DNA from: Acidobacteriota bacterium | GTDB lineage: Bacteria; Acidobacteriota; Terriglobia; 20CM-2-55-15 | Assembly (NCBI GenBank): GCA_003223875.1 | Contig: QHWY01000240.1 | Span: 1-45,342, forward strand | DNA: 45,342 nucleotides | Direction: 5' to 3' | In this document: in pieces, positions 25,757-34,263 of the stretch | Numbering within the stretch: the stretch's first letter is position 1 | How the letters are laid out: each line of letters starts with the position of its first letter | Position numbers and translations under genes: made by a program | The notes under the pieces: model-generated | The model's database searches: none | Seen by the model: the letters and a program-made list of their open reading frames with translations, nothing else | Told to the model about the DNA's origin: nothing

Positions 25757-26710
25757 ATGAAACAACTATCGCTAAAGGAAATCCAGAATAAATACGCGAC
25801 GGGCACTGTCTCTGTTTCATCAGCCATCCTCCGCAGACTGCAGCGAGATCCTCGTGCTGGCGCACGGCGTCTTTACAAGGTTCTGGTGAAGCGGTTCGAC
25901 GAAGAAAAGAAGGAACGGAATCGTCTGGATGCCATGCTGCACTTCGAACGGCTGTTGTGGAAGGCAGGCATCCAACACATCGCTGGTGTCGACGAAGTTG
26001 GTGTCGGACCCCTCGCCGGTCCGGTTGTCGCTGCTGCAGTCATCTTCCCTCCGGGTGTCGAGATCGAAGGCATCGACGACTCCAAGGCGCTCGATGAAGA
26101 GTCTCGCAATCGCCTCGAACAGGAAATACGCGTAAGGGCTTCCGCCATAGGGATTGGGCTCGTAGAGGTCGATGAAATCGACCGCATCAATATTTATCAC
26201 GCCGGTATCCGCGCTATGCAACTTGCTCTGGAGAATTTGCCGCTCGCTCCTCAGCATATTCTTGTCGACAGCCGTAGCATTCCCGGATTCCCGCAGCCGC
26301 AAAATAGCTTCGATAAAGGCGACGGCATCAATTTCTCGATTGCATCAGCGTCAATTGTCGCGAAGGTACATCGGGACGGTTTAATGACCGAATTGGATAG
26401 AAGATATCCTGGATACGGTTTTGCCAGTCATAAAGGTTACGCGACTCCCGAACACCAACGGGCGATTCGTGAGCTCGGTCCTTGTCCTATCCATCGCCGG
26501 TCCTTTGATTACATACGGGAAATCTGCGGACAATATTGTGATCTCTACTACTCACTGAAAGAGGAAGGCTATGCCTGCAGGTCCCGCAGCGAATTGTCGG
26601 ACTGGGAATCGAAAATGAAAGCCTCCGCGGAGAGTCTATCCATCAATGAAAACAAAAAGCTCCATCTCATGGCAGCCCGGCGGTGGAAGAGGATAGCGAA
26701 CGCGGGATGA
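25757..26710 (+). CDS. rnhB: ribonuclease HII with N- and C-terminal extensions
   Basis: The 317-residue product is longer than minimal RNase HII (about 200). A helical N-terminal segment (residues 1-72, KEIQNKYATGTVS...) resembles the extension of Firmicutes-type enzymes and may help bind RNA/DNA hybrid. The catalytic domain follows: GVDEVGVGPLAGPVVAAAV (acidic D-E pair), DDSKALDEESR, LVDSRSIPGF and SIVAKVHRD, then KGYATPEHQRAI. The usual GRG of DEVGRGPLAG is GVG here. A C-terminal tail of about 70 residues, rich in Tyr, Cys and Glu, follows. Role: removal of RNA from hybrids and of misincorporated ribonucleotides. The start ATG 25757 was chosen from the family-like N-terminus; the longer frame to 25502 runs over the DUF4416 gene. 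Confidence 0.9.
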   Translation: MKQLSLKEIQNKYATGTVSVSSAILRRLQRDPRAGARRLYKVLVKRFDEEKKERNRLDAMLHFERLLWKAGIQHIAGVDEVGVGPLAGPVVAAAVIFPPGVEIEGIDDSKALDEESRNRLEQEIRVRASAIGIGLVEVDEIDRINIYHAGIRAMQLALENLPLAPQHILVDSRSIPGFPQPQNSFDKGDGINFSIASASIVAKVHRDGLMTELDRRYPGYGFASHKGYATPEHQRAIRELGPCPIHRRSFDYIREICGQYCDLYYSLKEEGYACRSRSELSDWESKMKASAESLSINENKKLHLMAARRWKRIANAG

Positions 26711-26716
26711 CTACCC

Positions 26717-27652
26717 TCATTCGATTTTTTTTTGGAACGATAGAGTTTCCTTCAAGGTGTGGAACGACATGTCTAACAGTATTTCAGAACCGAGTGCCGT
26801 GTTTGTCGTCTCGTTATAAAAGCGAAAGTCGTACAACAGAACCCGGTACCCGAAATCTGTTCTTTGCGCACGTATGACCGGAAATCGCGCGAATGCCAAA
26901 AGAACTCGCGCCGATTGTGAATCTAACGCTTGCTTCGGAATTTGCGGCGAAGCGCTCCGTTCCATGTGCGCGGTTTCTGTCATCAAATGATCCAAAGGGT
27001 CGATGCTGACCTTCACCACTTGTTGTTTCGATTGCACGAAGCCTTGCCAGACCAGCGGATTCAAAATCCTGGGTGCTACACCCCATTTTTCAGTGCCCGG
27101 CGTGCGAGCTGCCAACGTTTGAACTTGTGAAGTAGCCAAGCCGCGCAGCTCCAACCGCCCGCCGATATAAAGAATTACGACCCCAAGGGAAATACATGTG
27201 ATGGAACGCTTATTTTTGTTGAAAACCTCGCCGGCCAGGACTCCAGCGAGTAATAGGAAATCGAGATACGGGTCGATTATCGGCAGCAAGTCACCGTAGT
27301 ACCAGGTTGGGTTCCACGGTAAGAAAGGCCGCAAGCCATACGTGTTCGTGTAGTCCAGAAGAGGATGGGTGGCCATCGAAATCAATGCCACGAGATATGT
27401 TTTCCAGAAGTTCCCAGAAAAAATGGACATGACGGCCGTGAAGGCCAACGCGAGCACCGGAATCCCGACGAAAGTGTGCGTAATTCCACGGTGGTATTCC
27501 AGGTAAGTCCTGGTACTCGAAAGGGCTGTGACGATGTCGATATCCGGAAAATTGGAGGCAAGAACCGCGGTGACAGCGGCCCTCGGAACCCAACCGTCAA
27601 AGCCGGTTCGAGCTATCGCCAACCCGACAAAAGTGTGGGTTGAGTTGAACAT
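26717..27652 (-). CDS. DUF457/YdjM-family membrane-bound metal-dependent hydrolase
   Basis: The 311-residue product starts at ATG 27652 (FNSTHTFVGLAIARTGFDG); the frame continues to 27856 but family homology begins here. Metal-binding motifs are seen: STHTFVG, SNFPDIDI, YHRGITHTFVG and ATHPLLDYTNTYG, with His and Asp spread over predicted helices in the first 200 residues. The C-terminal 110 residues form a soluble domain. The family is membrane bound, sometimes SOS-regulated, with unproven substrate; phospholipid or glycan cleavage has been suggested only by fold. It converges with rnhB (6 bp apart) and diverges from the IlvD-like gene with a 52-bp gap. Confidence 0.85.
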   Translation of the reverse strand: MFNSTHTFVGLAIARTGFDGWVPRAAVTAVLASNFPDIDIVTALSSTRTYLEYHRGITHTFVGIPVLALAFTAVMSIFSGNFWKTYLVALISMATHPLLDYTNTYGLRPFLPWNPTWYYGDLLPIIDPYLDFLLLAGVLAGEVFNKNKRSITCISLGVVILYIGGRLELRGLATSQVQTLAARTPGTEKWGVAPRILNPLVWQGFVQSKQQVVKVSIDPLDHLMTETAHMERSASPQIPKQALDSQSARVLLAFARFPVIRAQRTDFGYRVLLYDFRFYNETTNTALGSEILLDMSFHTLKETLSFQKKIE

Positions 27653-27658
27653 TGAGGA

Positions 27659-27687
27659 TTGAACCGTGTGTATGATTATTGTATATT
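27659..27687 (+). promoter_or_regulatory. candidate sigma70 promoter of the IlvD/Edd-like gene
   Basis: TTGAAC (27659-27664) and TATATT (27682-27687) are separated by exactly 17 bp, in an A+T-rich 52-bp divergent gap. Transcription would begin near 27694, about 10 bases from the ATG at 27705, giving an almost leaderless mRNA. The -35 box matches four of six consensus bases and the -10 box five of six. Confidence 0.5.
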
Positions 27688-27704
27688 GCGCGCACTTTGT
27701 GAGA

Positions 27705-29762
27705 ATGCACTCCAGCAAATTTCGCGATCCGCTGATCAGCCGGGCGCAGCCGGTCACGATCATAACACCGATCGTTGACGAGACTTTGCGCATAGCCGGG
27801 GTGTCCTCGATTCGCGAAGAAATCATCGATCGATTCATGAACGGACAACCGCGCATCGCAGTCGTACACGGGGGAGAAGATCATCCGCCCAACGTTGGCG
27901 CGCGAGAGACCATCCGGCGGATTATCCGGTGCATTTGGGCCAATGACGGAATCCCGTTTGAGGTGTCGCAATCGGCTCCGTGCGAGGAGTTATCACAAGG
28001 TTTGGACGGCATGAACTATGGGCTGCTTTCCCGAAATTTCTGGGCGGCGAGCGTGGCTTCACTAATGGAAGCGCATGCCTACGATGGCGCGATCGTACTG
28101 GGCGCCTGCGACAAGATGATGGCGGGAAGCCTGCGGGCTCTCATTGAGGCCGACCTTGCCCGGCAGCGGCGGAAGTCTCGCCCCGTTTTTGCGGTGCTCA
28201 TTCCGTCACTGATAGGACGGGAAAATCATCTCGCCGAGGAAGACCGGCGCAAATTCGAACCGCTGCGTCATCGATTGACGGCAACCGAACGCGCGGAACT
28301 CGACGAATTGTTTGCCCGACCGATGAAGCCGCACGTCTATGCGCAGATCAAGTTGCTTCTGGACCGTTGTTTTCATCGGCGCGTTATTCAAGAAGGAGAA
28401 AAAGACGAACTGGAGCGAACTATCGCGAAATGCACATCTGTGCAGGGCGCCAATTGTGCCGCTTCCGAAGCATCGATGGCGCATCGATTGATCCTGGCTT
28501 CATTGGGTATCGTTCCGCGGCGTCTCGATATCTGCGCCAAAGCGCCGAGTGACGAACAACTCACTGAGGCGGTGAACCGGCTCATACAGGCAATTCAAAA
28601 GCGGGAGCGGCGCGTGAGTGTGGCGAGCCTCACCCGTTACAATCTGACCAATGCTGCCGCGGTATGGAGCGCCACCGGGGGACATCCGGCATGGTTGCTG
28701 CACTTGACCTACCTGGCCGATGCGGTTGGAAAAAAACTCTCCATCGCCGATATGACCAAGAAGGTCCAGAAAGTTCCGCAGATCCTTGCCATCGACGAAG
28801 CGGCCGGGAATTCCGTCTACTCTATGGCGATCGAAACCGAAAACGGCGGGAACTCTGGGATCGACACGATCATGCGCACGCTCGCCGAAAAGCGTCTGAT
28901 CGAAGACCGCGCGCCGACTCTGGATGGTTCCTGGATGCAACGCATCATGGAAGCGAAGTCCGCCAACGGAAACTTTGTTTATTCGACAATGACTCCTTTC
29001 TCGCGCTCATGCGGTTTGATCGGAATGCACGGAAACGCCTGTGCTGGCGCGATCGCCCGGCTGGGCCCGCGAAATCGAAATGGCGGCCTGGAGAAATTCG
29101 ACCGCAAAATCTATCTCGCCATTTACTACCTGGGCCAAAAAGATCTGCAACCAGATCTGGTCGCCGAAGACGGAGTCCTCGAACGTCTCAAACGAAAGAT
29201 TTCGCGCGAAGATTTGTACTACACCTGGTCCTTCAACTGGGGATCTCAGAATGGCGCGGCGGGCGAACTGTCGCAATGGAATAAGGCAAAGATCTGGAAT
29301 TATCTGCTCGCGCACGATCTTCTTCGAGTGATGGTTGTTGTTGCGGGCGCGGGACCGCGCGCGTCAGGTATGCCCGAACTTCAACTTTCCGCTAACGCGG
29401 CATCACGGCCGCTCACGGGAATATCCATTCTTGTCACCGATGGGCGAGTTTCCTATCACAATGAAAGCATTTCAATTGCGCATGTCGTGCCCGAGGCACT
29501 CGATGGCGGCGGCCTGGCCGCGATCCGGACGGGTGACTGGATTTATCTCGACCTGAGTTGCGGTGAATTCCAGGTGGTCCGTCACTCCACTCGTGGTTAC
29601 AAAGTACTCGCACCAAGGGATCTTGCAAATCGGACCGACCGCAAGAAACGCATCAATGAGCTTGAACGGCGCCGCCAGGAATTACTTCCATCCTTCCGTA
29701 TCCTTCTCGATAGAGTGTCTTCGGCCGAAGCCGGTGTGTCCCCCCTAATGAAGAACAACTAG
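27705..29762 (+). CDS. IlvD/Edd-family Fe-S dehydratase, long divergent form
   Basis: The 685-residue product is longer than dihydroxy-acid dehydratase (about 560) or Edd (about 600). Family marks are SAPCEELSQG (first cluster Cys), GLLSRNFWAASV, GACDKMMAG (second Cys and the active-site Lys), QGANCAASEASMAHRLILAS (third Cys), SATGGHPAWLLHLTYLADA, GAGPRASGMPEL and TDGRVSYHNESISIAHVVPEA. A roughly 85-residue charged, helical segment (about 175-260) separates the second and third cysteines and accounts for most of the extra length. The cluster ligands suggest an intact Fe-S enzyme removing water from a hydroxy or sugar acid; the substrate is unknown. The start at 27705 was chosen over 27666 because it follows the promoter candidate. 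nuoF starts 26 bp downstream. Confidence 0.88.
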   Translation: MHSSKFRDPLISRAQPVTIITPIVDETLRIAGVSSIREEIIDRFMNGQPRIAVVHGGEDHPPNVGARETIRRIIRCIWANDGIPFEVSQSAPCEELSQGLDGMNYGLLSRNFWAASVASLMEAHAYDGAIVLGACDKMMAGSLRALIEADLARQRRKSRPVFAVLIPSLIGRENHLAEEDRRKFEPLRHRLTATERAELDELFARPMKPHVYAQIKLLLDRCFHRRVIQEGEKDELERTIAKCTSVQGANCAASEASMAHRLILASLGIVPRRLDICAKAPSDEQLTEAVNRLIQAIQKRERRVSVASLTRYNLTNAAAVWSATGGHPAWLLHLTYLADAVGKKLSIADMTKKVQKVPQILAIDEAAGNSVYSMAIETENGGNSGIDTIMRTLAEKRLIEDRAPTLDGSWMQRIMEAKSANGNFVYSTMTPFSRSCGLIGMHGNACAGAIARLGPRNRNGGLEKFDRKIYLAIYYLGQKDLQPDLVAEDGVLERLKRKISREDLYYTWSFNWGSQNGAAGELSQWNKAKIWNYLLAHDLLRVMVVVAGAGPRASGMPELQLSANAASRPLTGISILVTDGRVSYHNESISIAHVVPEALDGGGLAAIRTGDWIYLDLSCGEFQVVRHSTRGYKVLAPRDLANRTDRKKRINELERRRQELLPSFRILLDRVSSAEAGVSPLMKNN

Positions 29763-29788
29763 AAGAAATTCGCTAGAATGGTTCTCCT

Positions 29789-31075
29789 ATGCCGTACGAA
29801 CTCGTTCTCTTCAAGAATATCGTGGACCCGCGTGTAAAGGAGATTGACCGCTATATCGAGTTGGGCGGCTATAAGGCTGCAGAGAAAGTCGTGAAAGAAA
29901 TAACGCCGAAGGACGTCATCGAGACGACGAAAGCAACTGGACTACGCGGCCGTGGTGGCGCAGGTTTCCCGACCGGCCTGAAGTGGAGCTTCGTCCCGAA
30001 AGATACCGGAAAACCGATTTACCTCTGTTGCAATGCCGACGAGAGCGAGCCTGGTACGTGCAAGGATCGTGTGATCATCGAACGGGATCCGCATCAGCTC
30101 ATCGAGGGGATCATCATCGCTGCCTACGCCGTCGATTGCCACCTCGCGTTCATCTACCTACGAGGCGAGTTCTCACTCGGTTATCGTGTTCTCGACAAGG
30201 CTTTGCAAGAAGCGCGAGCACGAGGGTTCCTTGGTGGAAGGATCTTCGGATCCGGCCATGACCTCGATATCGTCCTGCACTCTGGCGCTGGAGCCTACAT
30301 TTGCGGTGAGGAAACCGGTCTGATCGAATCCTTGGAAGGCAAACGGGGGCATCCACGTCAAAAGCCGCCGTTTCCGGCGGTCCAGGGACTTTATGGTTGT
30401 CCGACCGTTGTCAACAACGTGGAGACGCTTGCAAACCTTCCTCATATTTTTAATCGTGGCGTTGATTGGTTTAAAAGTATCGGGTCCAACGAAAAGAACA
30501 CAGGCCCGAAACTCTACTGCGTCAGCGGCCACGTGAATAAACCGGCAGTAGTTGAGCGCGAACTTGGAGTTCCCTTGATGGAACTGATCAATGAAGTTTG
30601 TGGAGGTGTCCGTGACGGCAACAAGTTGAAAGGCGTCATTCCGGGCGGTTCTTCGGTTCCTATCCTTCGTCCCGAAGAATGCGATGTGCGGATGGACTTC
30701 GACTCCCTCGCGGCAAAGGGAACGCTGCTCGGCTCTTGCGGTGTAATGGTCATGGACGAAACCGCGTGCATGGTGCGGCTCGCTTTACGGACGGCGCGCT
30801 TCTACGCGGAAGAAACTTGCGGGCAATGCACGCAATGCCGCGAAGGGACGTGGTGGATGGAACAGGTGCTACATCGGATCGAACACGGCTACGGAAAGGC
30901 GGATGACCTCCGCATGATCCTCGACATGTGCGCGAACATGAAAGGCGTGACGATCTGTGTCTTGAGTGATGCGTGCGCAATGCCCGTCGAGGCAATGATC
31001 AACAAGTACCGCGAAGAATTCGAATATCACATCACACAAAAACGGTGCATGGTTCCGGCGCACGCCCACGCCTGA
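29789..31075 (+). CDS. nuoF: NADH-quinone oxidoreductase subunit F (NuoF-like), orphan
   Basis: The 428-residue product is the NADH- and FMN-binding subunit. The FMN loop GLRGRGGAGFPTGLKWSF (residues 51-68), the NADH-binding GAGAYICGEETGLIESLEG and the 4Fe-4S ligands C344, C347, C350 (TCGQCTQCREGT) and C390 are all present, and the length is normal. In complex I it oxidises NADH and passes electrons to NuoE/NuoG clusters. It can also serve hydrogenases or formate dehydrogenases (HoxF/FdsB type), but the length and motifs fit NuoF. No nuoE or nuoG is adjacent; the next gene downstream is on the opposite strand. Confidence 0.93.
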   Translation: MPYELVLFKNIVDPRVKEIDRYIELGGYKAAEKVVKEITPKDVIETTKATGLRGRGGAGFPTGLKWSFVPKDTGKPIYLCCNADESEPGTCKDRVIIERDPHQLIEGIIIAAYAVDCHLAFIYLRGEFSLGYRVLDKALQEARARGFLGGRIFGSGHDLDIVLHSGAGAYICGEETGLIESLEGKRGHPRQKPPFPAVQGLYGCPTVVNNVETLANLPHIFNRGVDWFKSIGSNEKNTGPKLYCVSGHVNKPAVVERELGVPLMELINEVCGGVRDGNKLKGVIPGGSSVPILRPEECDVRMDFDSLAAKGTLLGSCGVMVMDETACMVRLALRTARFYAEETCGQCTQCREGTWWMEQVLHRIEHGYGKADDLRMILDMCANMKGVTICVLSDACAMPVEAMINKYREEFEYHITQKRCMVPAHAHA

Positions 31076-31082
31076 GAATTTC

Positions 31083-31316
31083 TTACGGCTTAGGCGCCGG
31101 TGGCGGAAGCGTGCGGGCTTCCACTACCGATTGAAATCCCCTCCGGTTATGAGATCCATCGCAGAAAGGTTTATTTTCCGAGTGGCCGCAGCGGCATAGT
31201 GAAATCGCAGTACGCCCTGCCAGGTCGAACTCTTTCCCTTGACCGTCCTTAATGACGAAGTTACCTGAAATCCGGAGCGGCCCGTTTGGAGATACGTTGA
31301 TATCAGTGTCAGCCAT
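31083..31316 (-). CDS. CDGSH-type iron-sulfur protein
   Basis: The 77-residue product contains the hallmark CRCGHSENKPFCDGSH, in which three Cys and one His bind a 2Fe-2S cluster. The N-terminal part (NGPLRISGNFVIKDGQGKEF) is typical of the small bacterial CDGSH family. ATG 31316 has AGGAG seven bases upstream; the longer frame to 31421 runs through repeat DNA. Its C-terminal tail is proline rich. Cellular role unproven; likely redox or cluster transfer. It follows glgC on the same strand with a repeat cassette in the gap. Confidence 0.92.
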   Translation of the reverse strand: MADTDINVSPNGPLRISGNFVIKDGQGKEFDLAGRTAISLCRCGHSENKPFCDGSHNRRGFQSVVEARTLPPPAPKP

Positions 31317-31330
31317 TGAATTCTCCTCTT

Positions 31331-31380
31331 CCCCTCCTCGCAGAGGAGGGGGTGGCGCGAAGCGCCGGGGGTGGTCAGCC
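31331..31380. repeat. palindromic cassette, partial copy (copy 5)
   Basis: Perfect hairpin CCCCTCCTC (31331-31339) and GAGGAGGGG (31343-31351), then TGGCGCGAAGCGCCGGGG and TGGTCAGCC, the same order as copy 3. The right half of the composite cassette is absent. It lies between the glgC stop codon and the CDGSH start; on the - strand it follows glgC and could end its transcript. Confidence 0.75.
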
Positions 31381-31405
31381 CGGCGAAATATCCAGGTCTG
31401 GTATT

Positions 31406-32653
31406 CTAATCCCAGAAGCAAGCGTTCCGCGGGATCACCACAACTCCTGATTCCGTCACCGTGAACCGCCGCCGGTCTTCTTCCGGGTTATAGCCGATTT
31501 CAATGCCAGGCGGGATCCGCACATACTTGTCGACAATGACCCTTCGCAATTTGGAATGACGGCCGACGTCGACGCCATTCATCAAAATGCATTCGTCGAC
31601 CTGCGAATAGCTATTGATTCGAACTTCCGGAGAAAGTATCGAATTCCGCACGCGCCCGCCACTGACAATCGATCCCTGGGAAATGATGGAATTGATTGCT
31701 GCCCCCACGCGGCCTTCAAGTTCCAGCGCCCAAATGGTTTTTGCGGGCGGATAAGAGCGGACGTAGGTGCGGATCGGCCATTCCTTGTCGTAGAGATTGA
31801 ATTGAGGATCGATGGAGATCAGGTCCATATTCGCGTCAAAGTAGGCATCCAGCGTACCGATGTCTCGCCAGTACTTACCATCCTTTTGGTTCATGTCCTT
31901 GAAATTGAACGCGTATACATTCGTGTTGCCGATCAGATTCGGGATGATGTTGCGGCCGAAGTCGTGGCTCGTATCTTTCGCGGCGTCGTCCAGAAGCGAT
32001 TGGATCAAGACAGGAGTCCTAAAAACGTAAATACCCATCGAAGCCAAAACAAGGTTTGGATTCGATGGTATCGGCTTCGGATTTTTCGGCTTTTCCTCAA
32101 ATCCGACGATCCGTTGGTTGCGATCGATCTCCAGAACACCTAGATGGCAAGCGGCTTCTCGGGGGAATTCGATTGTCGAAACCGTGACATCGGCGCCTGA
32201 TGCGACATGGAACTCCAGCAACTCGCTGTAGTCCATCTTGTAAATGTGATCCCCGCAGAGGATCAGCACGTATTCCGGATTTTCCCGCTCAATTGTATAG
32301 ATGTTCTGATACACAGCATCGGCTGTGCCTTGGTACCACTTTTCTGATGCGCGAAGCTGGGGAGGAATAGTGAAGATAAATTCGCCACGATCGTAAGAAA
32401 AAATATTCCATCCCAGCCGGATGTGCCGATCCAAAGAATCGGATTTGTATTGTGTGAGGACGCAGATTCTCTTGAGCTGAGAATTGAGACAGTTCGACAA
32501 CGCAAAATCGACGATCCGATAAATCCCACCGAACGGGACGGCGGGTTTTGCCCGGTGCTTGGTTAAAGGATAGAGACGTTCCCCTTGCCCCCCGGCCAGG
32601 ATCACCGCCAGCGTATGAATGATCGCACTCGTCCGAGGTGTGACGCGTTTCAC
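31406..32653 (-). CDS. glgC: glucose-1-phosphate adenylyltransferase
   Basis: The 415-residue product makes ADP-glucose from ATP and glucose-1-phosphate, the committed step of bacterial glycogen synthesis. Diagnostic segments are LAGGQGERLYPLTKHRAKPA, GIYRIVDFALSNCLNS, VLILCGDHIYKMDY, VGFEEKPKNP and a left-handed beta-helix C-terminus (VSGGRVRNSILSPEVRI, LMNGVDVGRHSKLRRVIV). There is no Met near the expected N-terminus; GTG 32653 is the most plausible start, giving normal family length. Its ribosome binding site is weak, so the start is uncertain by a few codons. No other glycogen gene is in the window. Confidence 0.92.
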   Translation of the reverse strand: MKRVTPRTSAIIHTLAVILAGGQGERLYPLTKHRAKPAVPFGGIYRIVDFALSNCLNSQLKRICVLTQYKSDSLDRHIRLGWNIFSYDRGEFIFTIPPQLRASEKWYQGTADAVYQNIYTIERENPEYVLILCGDHIYKMDYSELLEFHVASGADVTVSTIEFPREAACHLGVLEIDRNQRIVGFEEKPKNPKPIPSNPNLVLASMGIYVFRTPVLIQSLLDDAAKDTSHDFGRNIIPNLIGNTNVYAFNFKDMNQKDGKYWRDIGTLDAYFDANMDLISIDPQFNLYDKEWPIRTYVRSYPPAKTIWALELEGRVGAAINSIISQGSIVSGGRVRNSILSPEVRINSYSQVDECILMNGVDVGRHSKLRRVIVDKYVRIPPGIEIGYNPEEDRRRFTVTESGVVVIPRNACFWD

Positions 32654-33116
32654 GTTCGCTCGTCTGCAATTTCGTCGGCTTTGGTTTTCCGTGTCAGGTT
32701 TATTCTTACATTTTGTTGATTTGAAAATAGTTTGTCCTCGAAGTCGAGGTCCTTGGACGAGGGCAGACGCGGGAAAAGATTCCGATGGAATTTCCCCACC
32801 TACGGCAATTTTTACCCGCCGCAAACGTCGTCTGTGCGGATGCTTAGCTCGGGCTTGACAGTGGCTGCCTGACGTTCCACGCAACTCCAGCCAACAAAAG
32901 AAGGACAAATCCGTCAAATTCTAATGACTTTGGAAGCGCACTTGCTTAGGATGGAATACCTTGTCTGGGATTAGCCAGATCGGATGCTGGCGCTTGTCGG
33001 GCTCGGGTTTATTACGTGCAGCCAGTGAGAGTTGACAGAGCGATAACGAAGCATATACTCCGATTCCCGTTAATCAAGGCCAAGGAGGGTTTTGAGGACA
33101 GGGAGGACTAGCTCAA
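32654..33116. other. intergenic region between divergent glgC and dksA-like genes
   Basis: These 463 bp hold no supported gene. The first 100 bp (32690-32740) are A+T-rich and must carry the glgC promoter on the - strand, but no clear pair of boxes stands out. CCTCGA-AG-TCGAGG at about 32736-32749 is a short perfect inverted repeat. The right end carries the strong + strand promoter at 33032-33059. Confidence 0.6.
33032..33059 (+). promoter_or_regulatory. strong sigma70-type promoter of the DksA/TraR-like gene
   Basis: TTGACA (33032-33037) and TATACT (33054-33059) are separated by 16 bp. Transcription would start near 33066, about 50 bases before the ATG at 33117, with GGGAGGA as ribosome binding site nine bases upstream of the start codon. 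Confidence 0.7.
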
Positions 33117-33530
33117 ATGGACGACAAGAAGACTCAGAAATTCCGTCTGCGGCTGCTGGAAGAATACCAAAAGCTGATTCGCTCCATCAATCGAAACAGG
33201 TTGGCGGAGGAAGAGATCAAGCTTGAAAATACCGAAGACGAAGGCGATCTGGCGACAATCAGTCATAATAAAGAACTGCTATACAACCTCCACGAAAGCG
33301 ACTTTCAGAGGTTGAAGTCGATACAGGAAGCTCTGAAGCGCATGGACCGCGGTGAATATGGTGAATGCGTTCGCTGCGGGGAAGATATTAACGAAAAACG
33401 CCTGATGGCCGTTCCTTGGGCGACCTTGTGCATTCAGTGTCAGGAAGAGGCCGAAAAAGAGAGTGCCTCTCCGCGGCCTGTCTTGGCCGGTATGCTGAAA
33501 CCCGAGGAGGCCGAAGAGCCTGAAATCTGA
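33117..33530 (+). CDS. TraR/DksA C4-type zinc-finger protein
   Basis: The 137-residue product has an N-terminal coiled-coil hairpin (about 1-78, FRLRLLEEYQKLIRSINRNR...) and a zinc finger with C84, C87, C105 and C108 (CVRCG...LCIQC). DksA-like proteins reach into the secondary channel of RNA polymerase and change promoter choice, often with ppGpp. The acidic tip in the coiled-coil hairpin here is ENTEDEGDLATISHN, not the exact DxxDxA of E. coli DksA, so activity may differ. Start fixed by GGGAGGA and the promoter at 33032-33059. Its stop codon lies one base from the convergent ZIP gene. Confidence 0.9.
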   Translation: MDDKKTQKFRLRLLEEYQKLIRSINRNRLAEEEIKLENTEDEGDLATISHNKELLYNLHESDFQRLKSIQEALKRMDRGEYGECVRCGEDINEKRLMAVPWATLCIQCQEEAEKESASPRPVLAGMLKPEEAEEPEI

Positions 33531-33531
33531 T

Positions 33532-34263
33532 TCACATCCTGGCGATCGTCCTTGCCATTAAAAACAAAGCCATCCCGGCAAATACGACGATCGCCATCTT
33601 CACTCCTTTTTCGCGATTGACCTCAGGTATTAAATCCGTAGCTGCGACATACAGCGTCGAACCCGCGGAGATGGGAAGGGCATAGGCAAGCATTACTCCC
33701 CCTCCAAGGAGGTGGACCGCCAAAACGCCCACGAGTGTGGAGCCGCCAAGAGCGCTTGCGCCTGCAAGCGCTCTTCGCTTCGAATGACCTGACGTAATCA
33801 CGATTGAAGCGATCGTAAAGCCGTCCGGTATCTTGTGTAGCAGCACCGCCAAGAAAATCAGAACACCGACACCGGGCGATATGATGAATCCAGCGCCGAT
33901 CGCCACACCATCGAAGAACGTATGCACGAGCATCCCGATCAGCGCCGAGATTCCGACGATTGGATCCACGACTTCCTCGTGGTGCGTCTCTTCGCCAAAA
34001 TGCAGATGAGAAGCGAAGGTGTGCTCGAAGGTGTGTACAATCAAGTAGCCAAGCAACACCAGGGCCGGCGCGGAGCTCGTCAGCGTCAGGCTCTCCGGCA
34101 GCATCTCGAGAAAGACTGTTCCCAGCATGAACCCCGATCCCAACGCGATGAAATAACGCAGCGATCGGTTCGCCCACTTGCCGGACGATACGATGACACC
34201 ACCAAGGACATTGGCGGACGCGGCGGCAACCGCGAACAATAACGATTGAGCGAAAGCGTTCAT
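33532..34263 (-). CDS. ZIP-family metal transporter
   Basis: The 243-residue membrane protein has about eight helices. The family signature is VHTFFDGVAIGAGFIISPG with His in TM4, followed by LLHKIPDGFTIASI in TM5, both lining the metal site. A His-rich loop (FASHLHFGEETHHEE) between TM3 and TM4 is a typical metal-binding loop of ZIP proteins. Likely substrate: zinc or another divalent cation taken into the cytoplasm. Its ATG overlaps the stop of ychF by 4 bases, indicating a two-gene unit. Confidence 0.9.
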   Translation of the reverse strand: MNAFAQSLLFAVAAASANVLGGVIVSSGKWANRSLRYFIALGSGFMLGTVFLEMLPESLTLTSSAPALVLLGYLIVHTFEHTFASHLHFGEETHHEEVVDPIVGISALIGMLVHTFFDGVAIGAGFIISPGVGVLIFLAVLLHKIPDGFTIASIVITSGHSKRRALAGASALGGSTLVGVLAVHLLGGGVMLAYALPISAGSTLYVAATDLIPEVNREKGVKMAIVVFAGMALFLMARTIARM

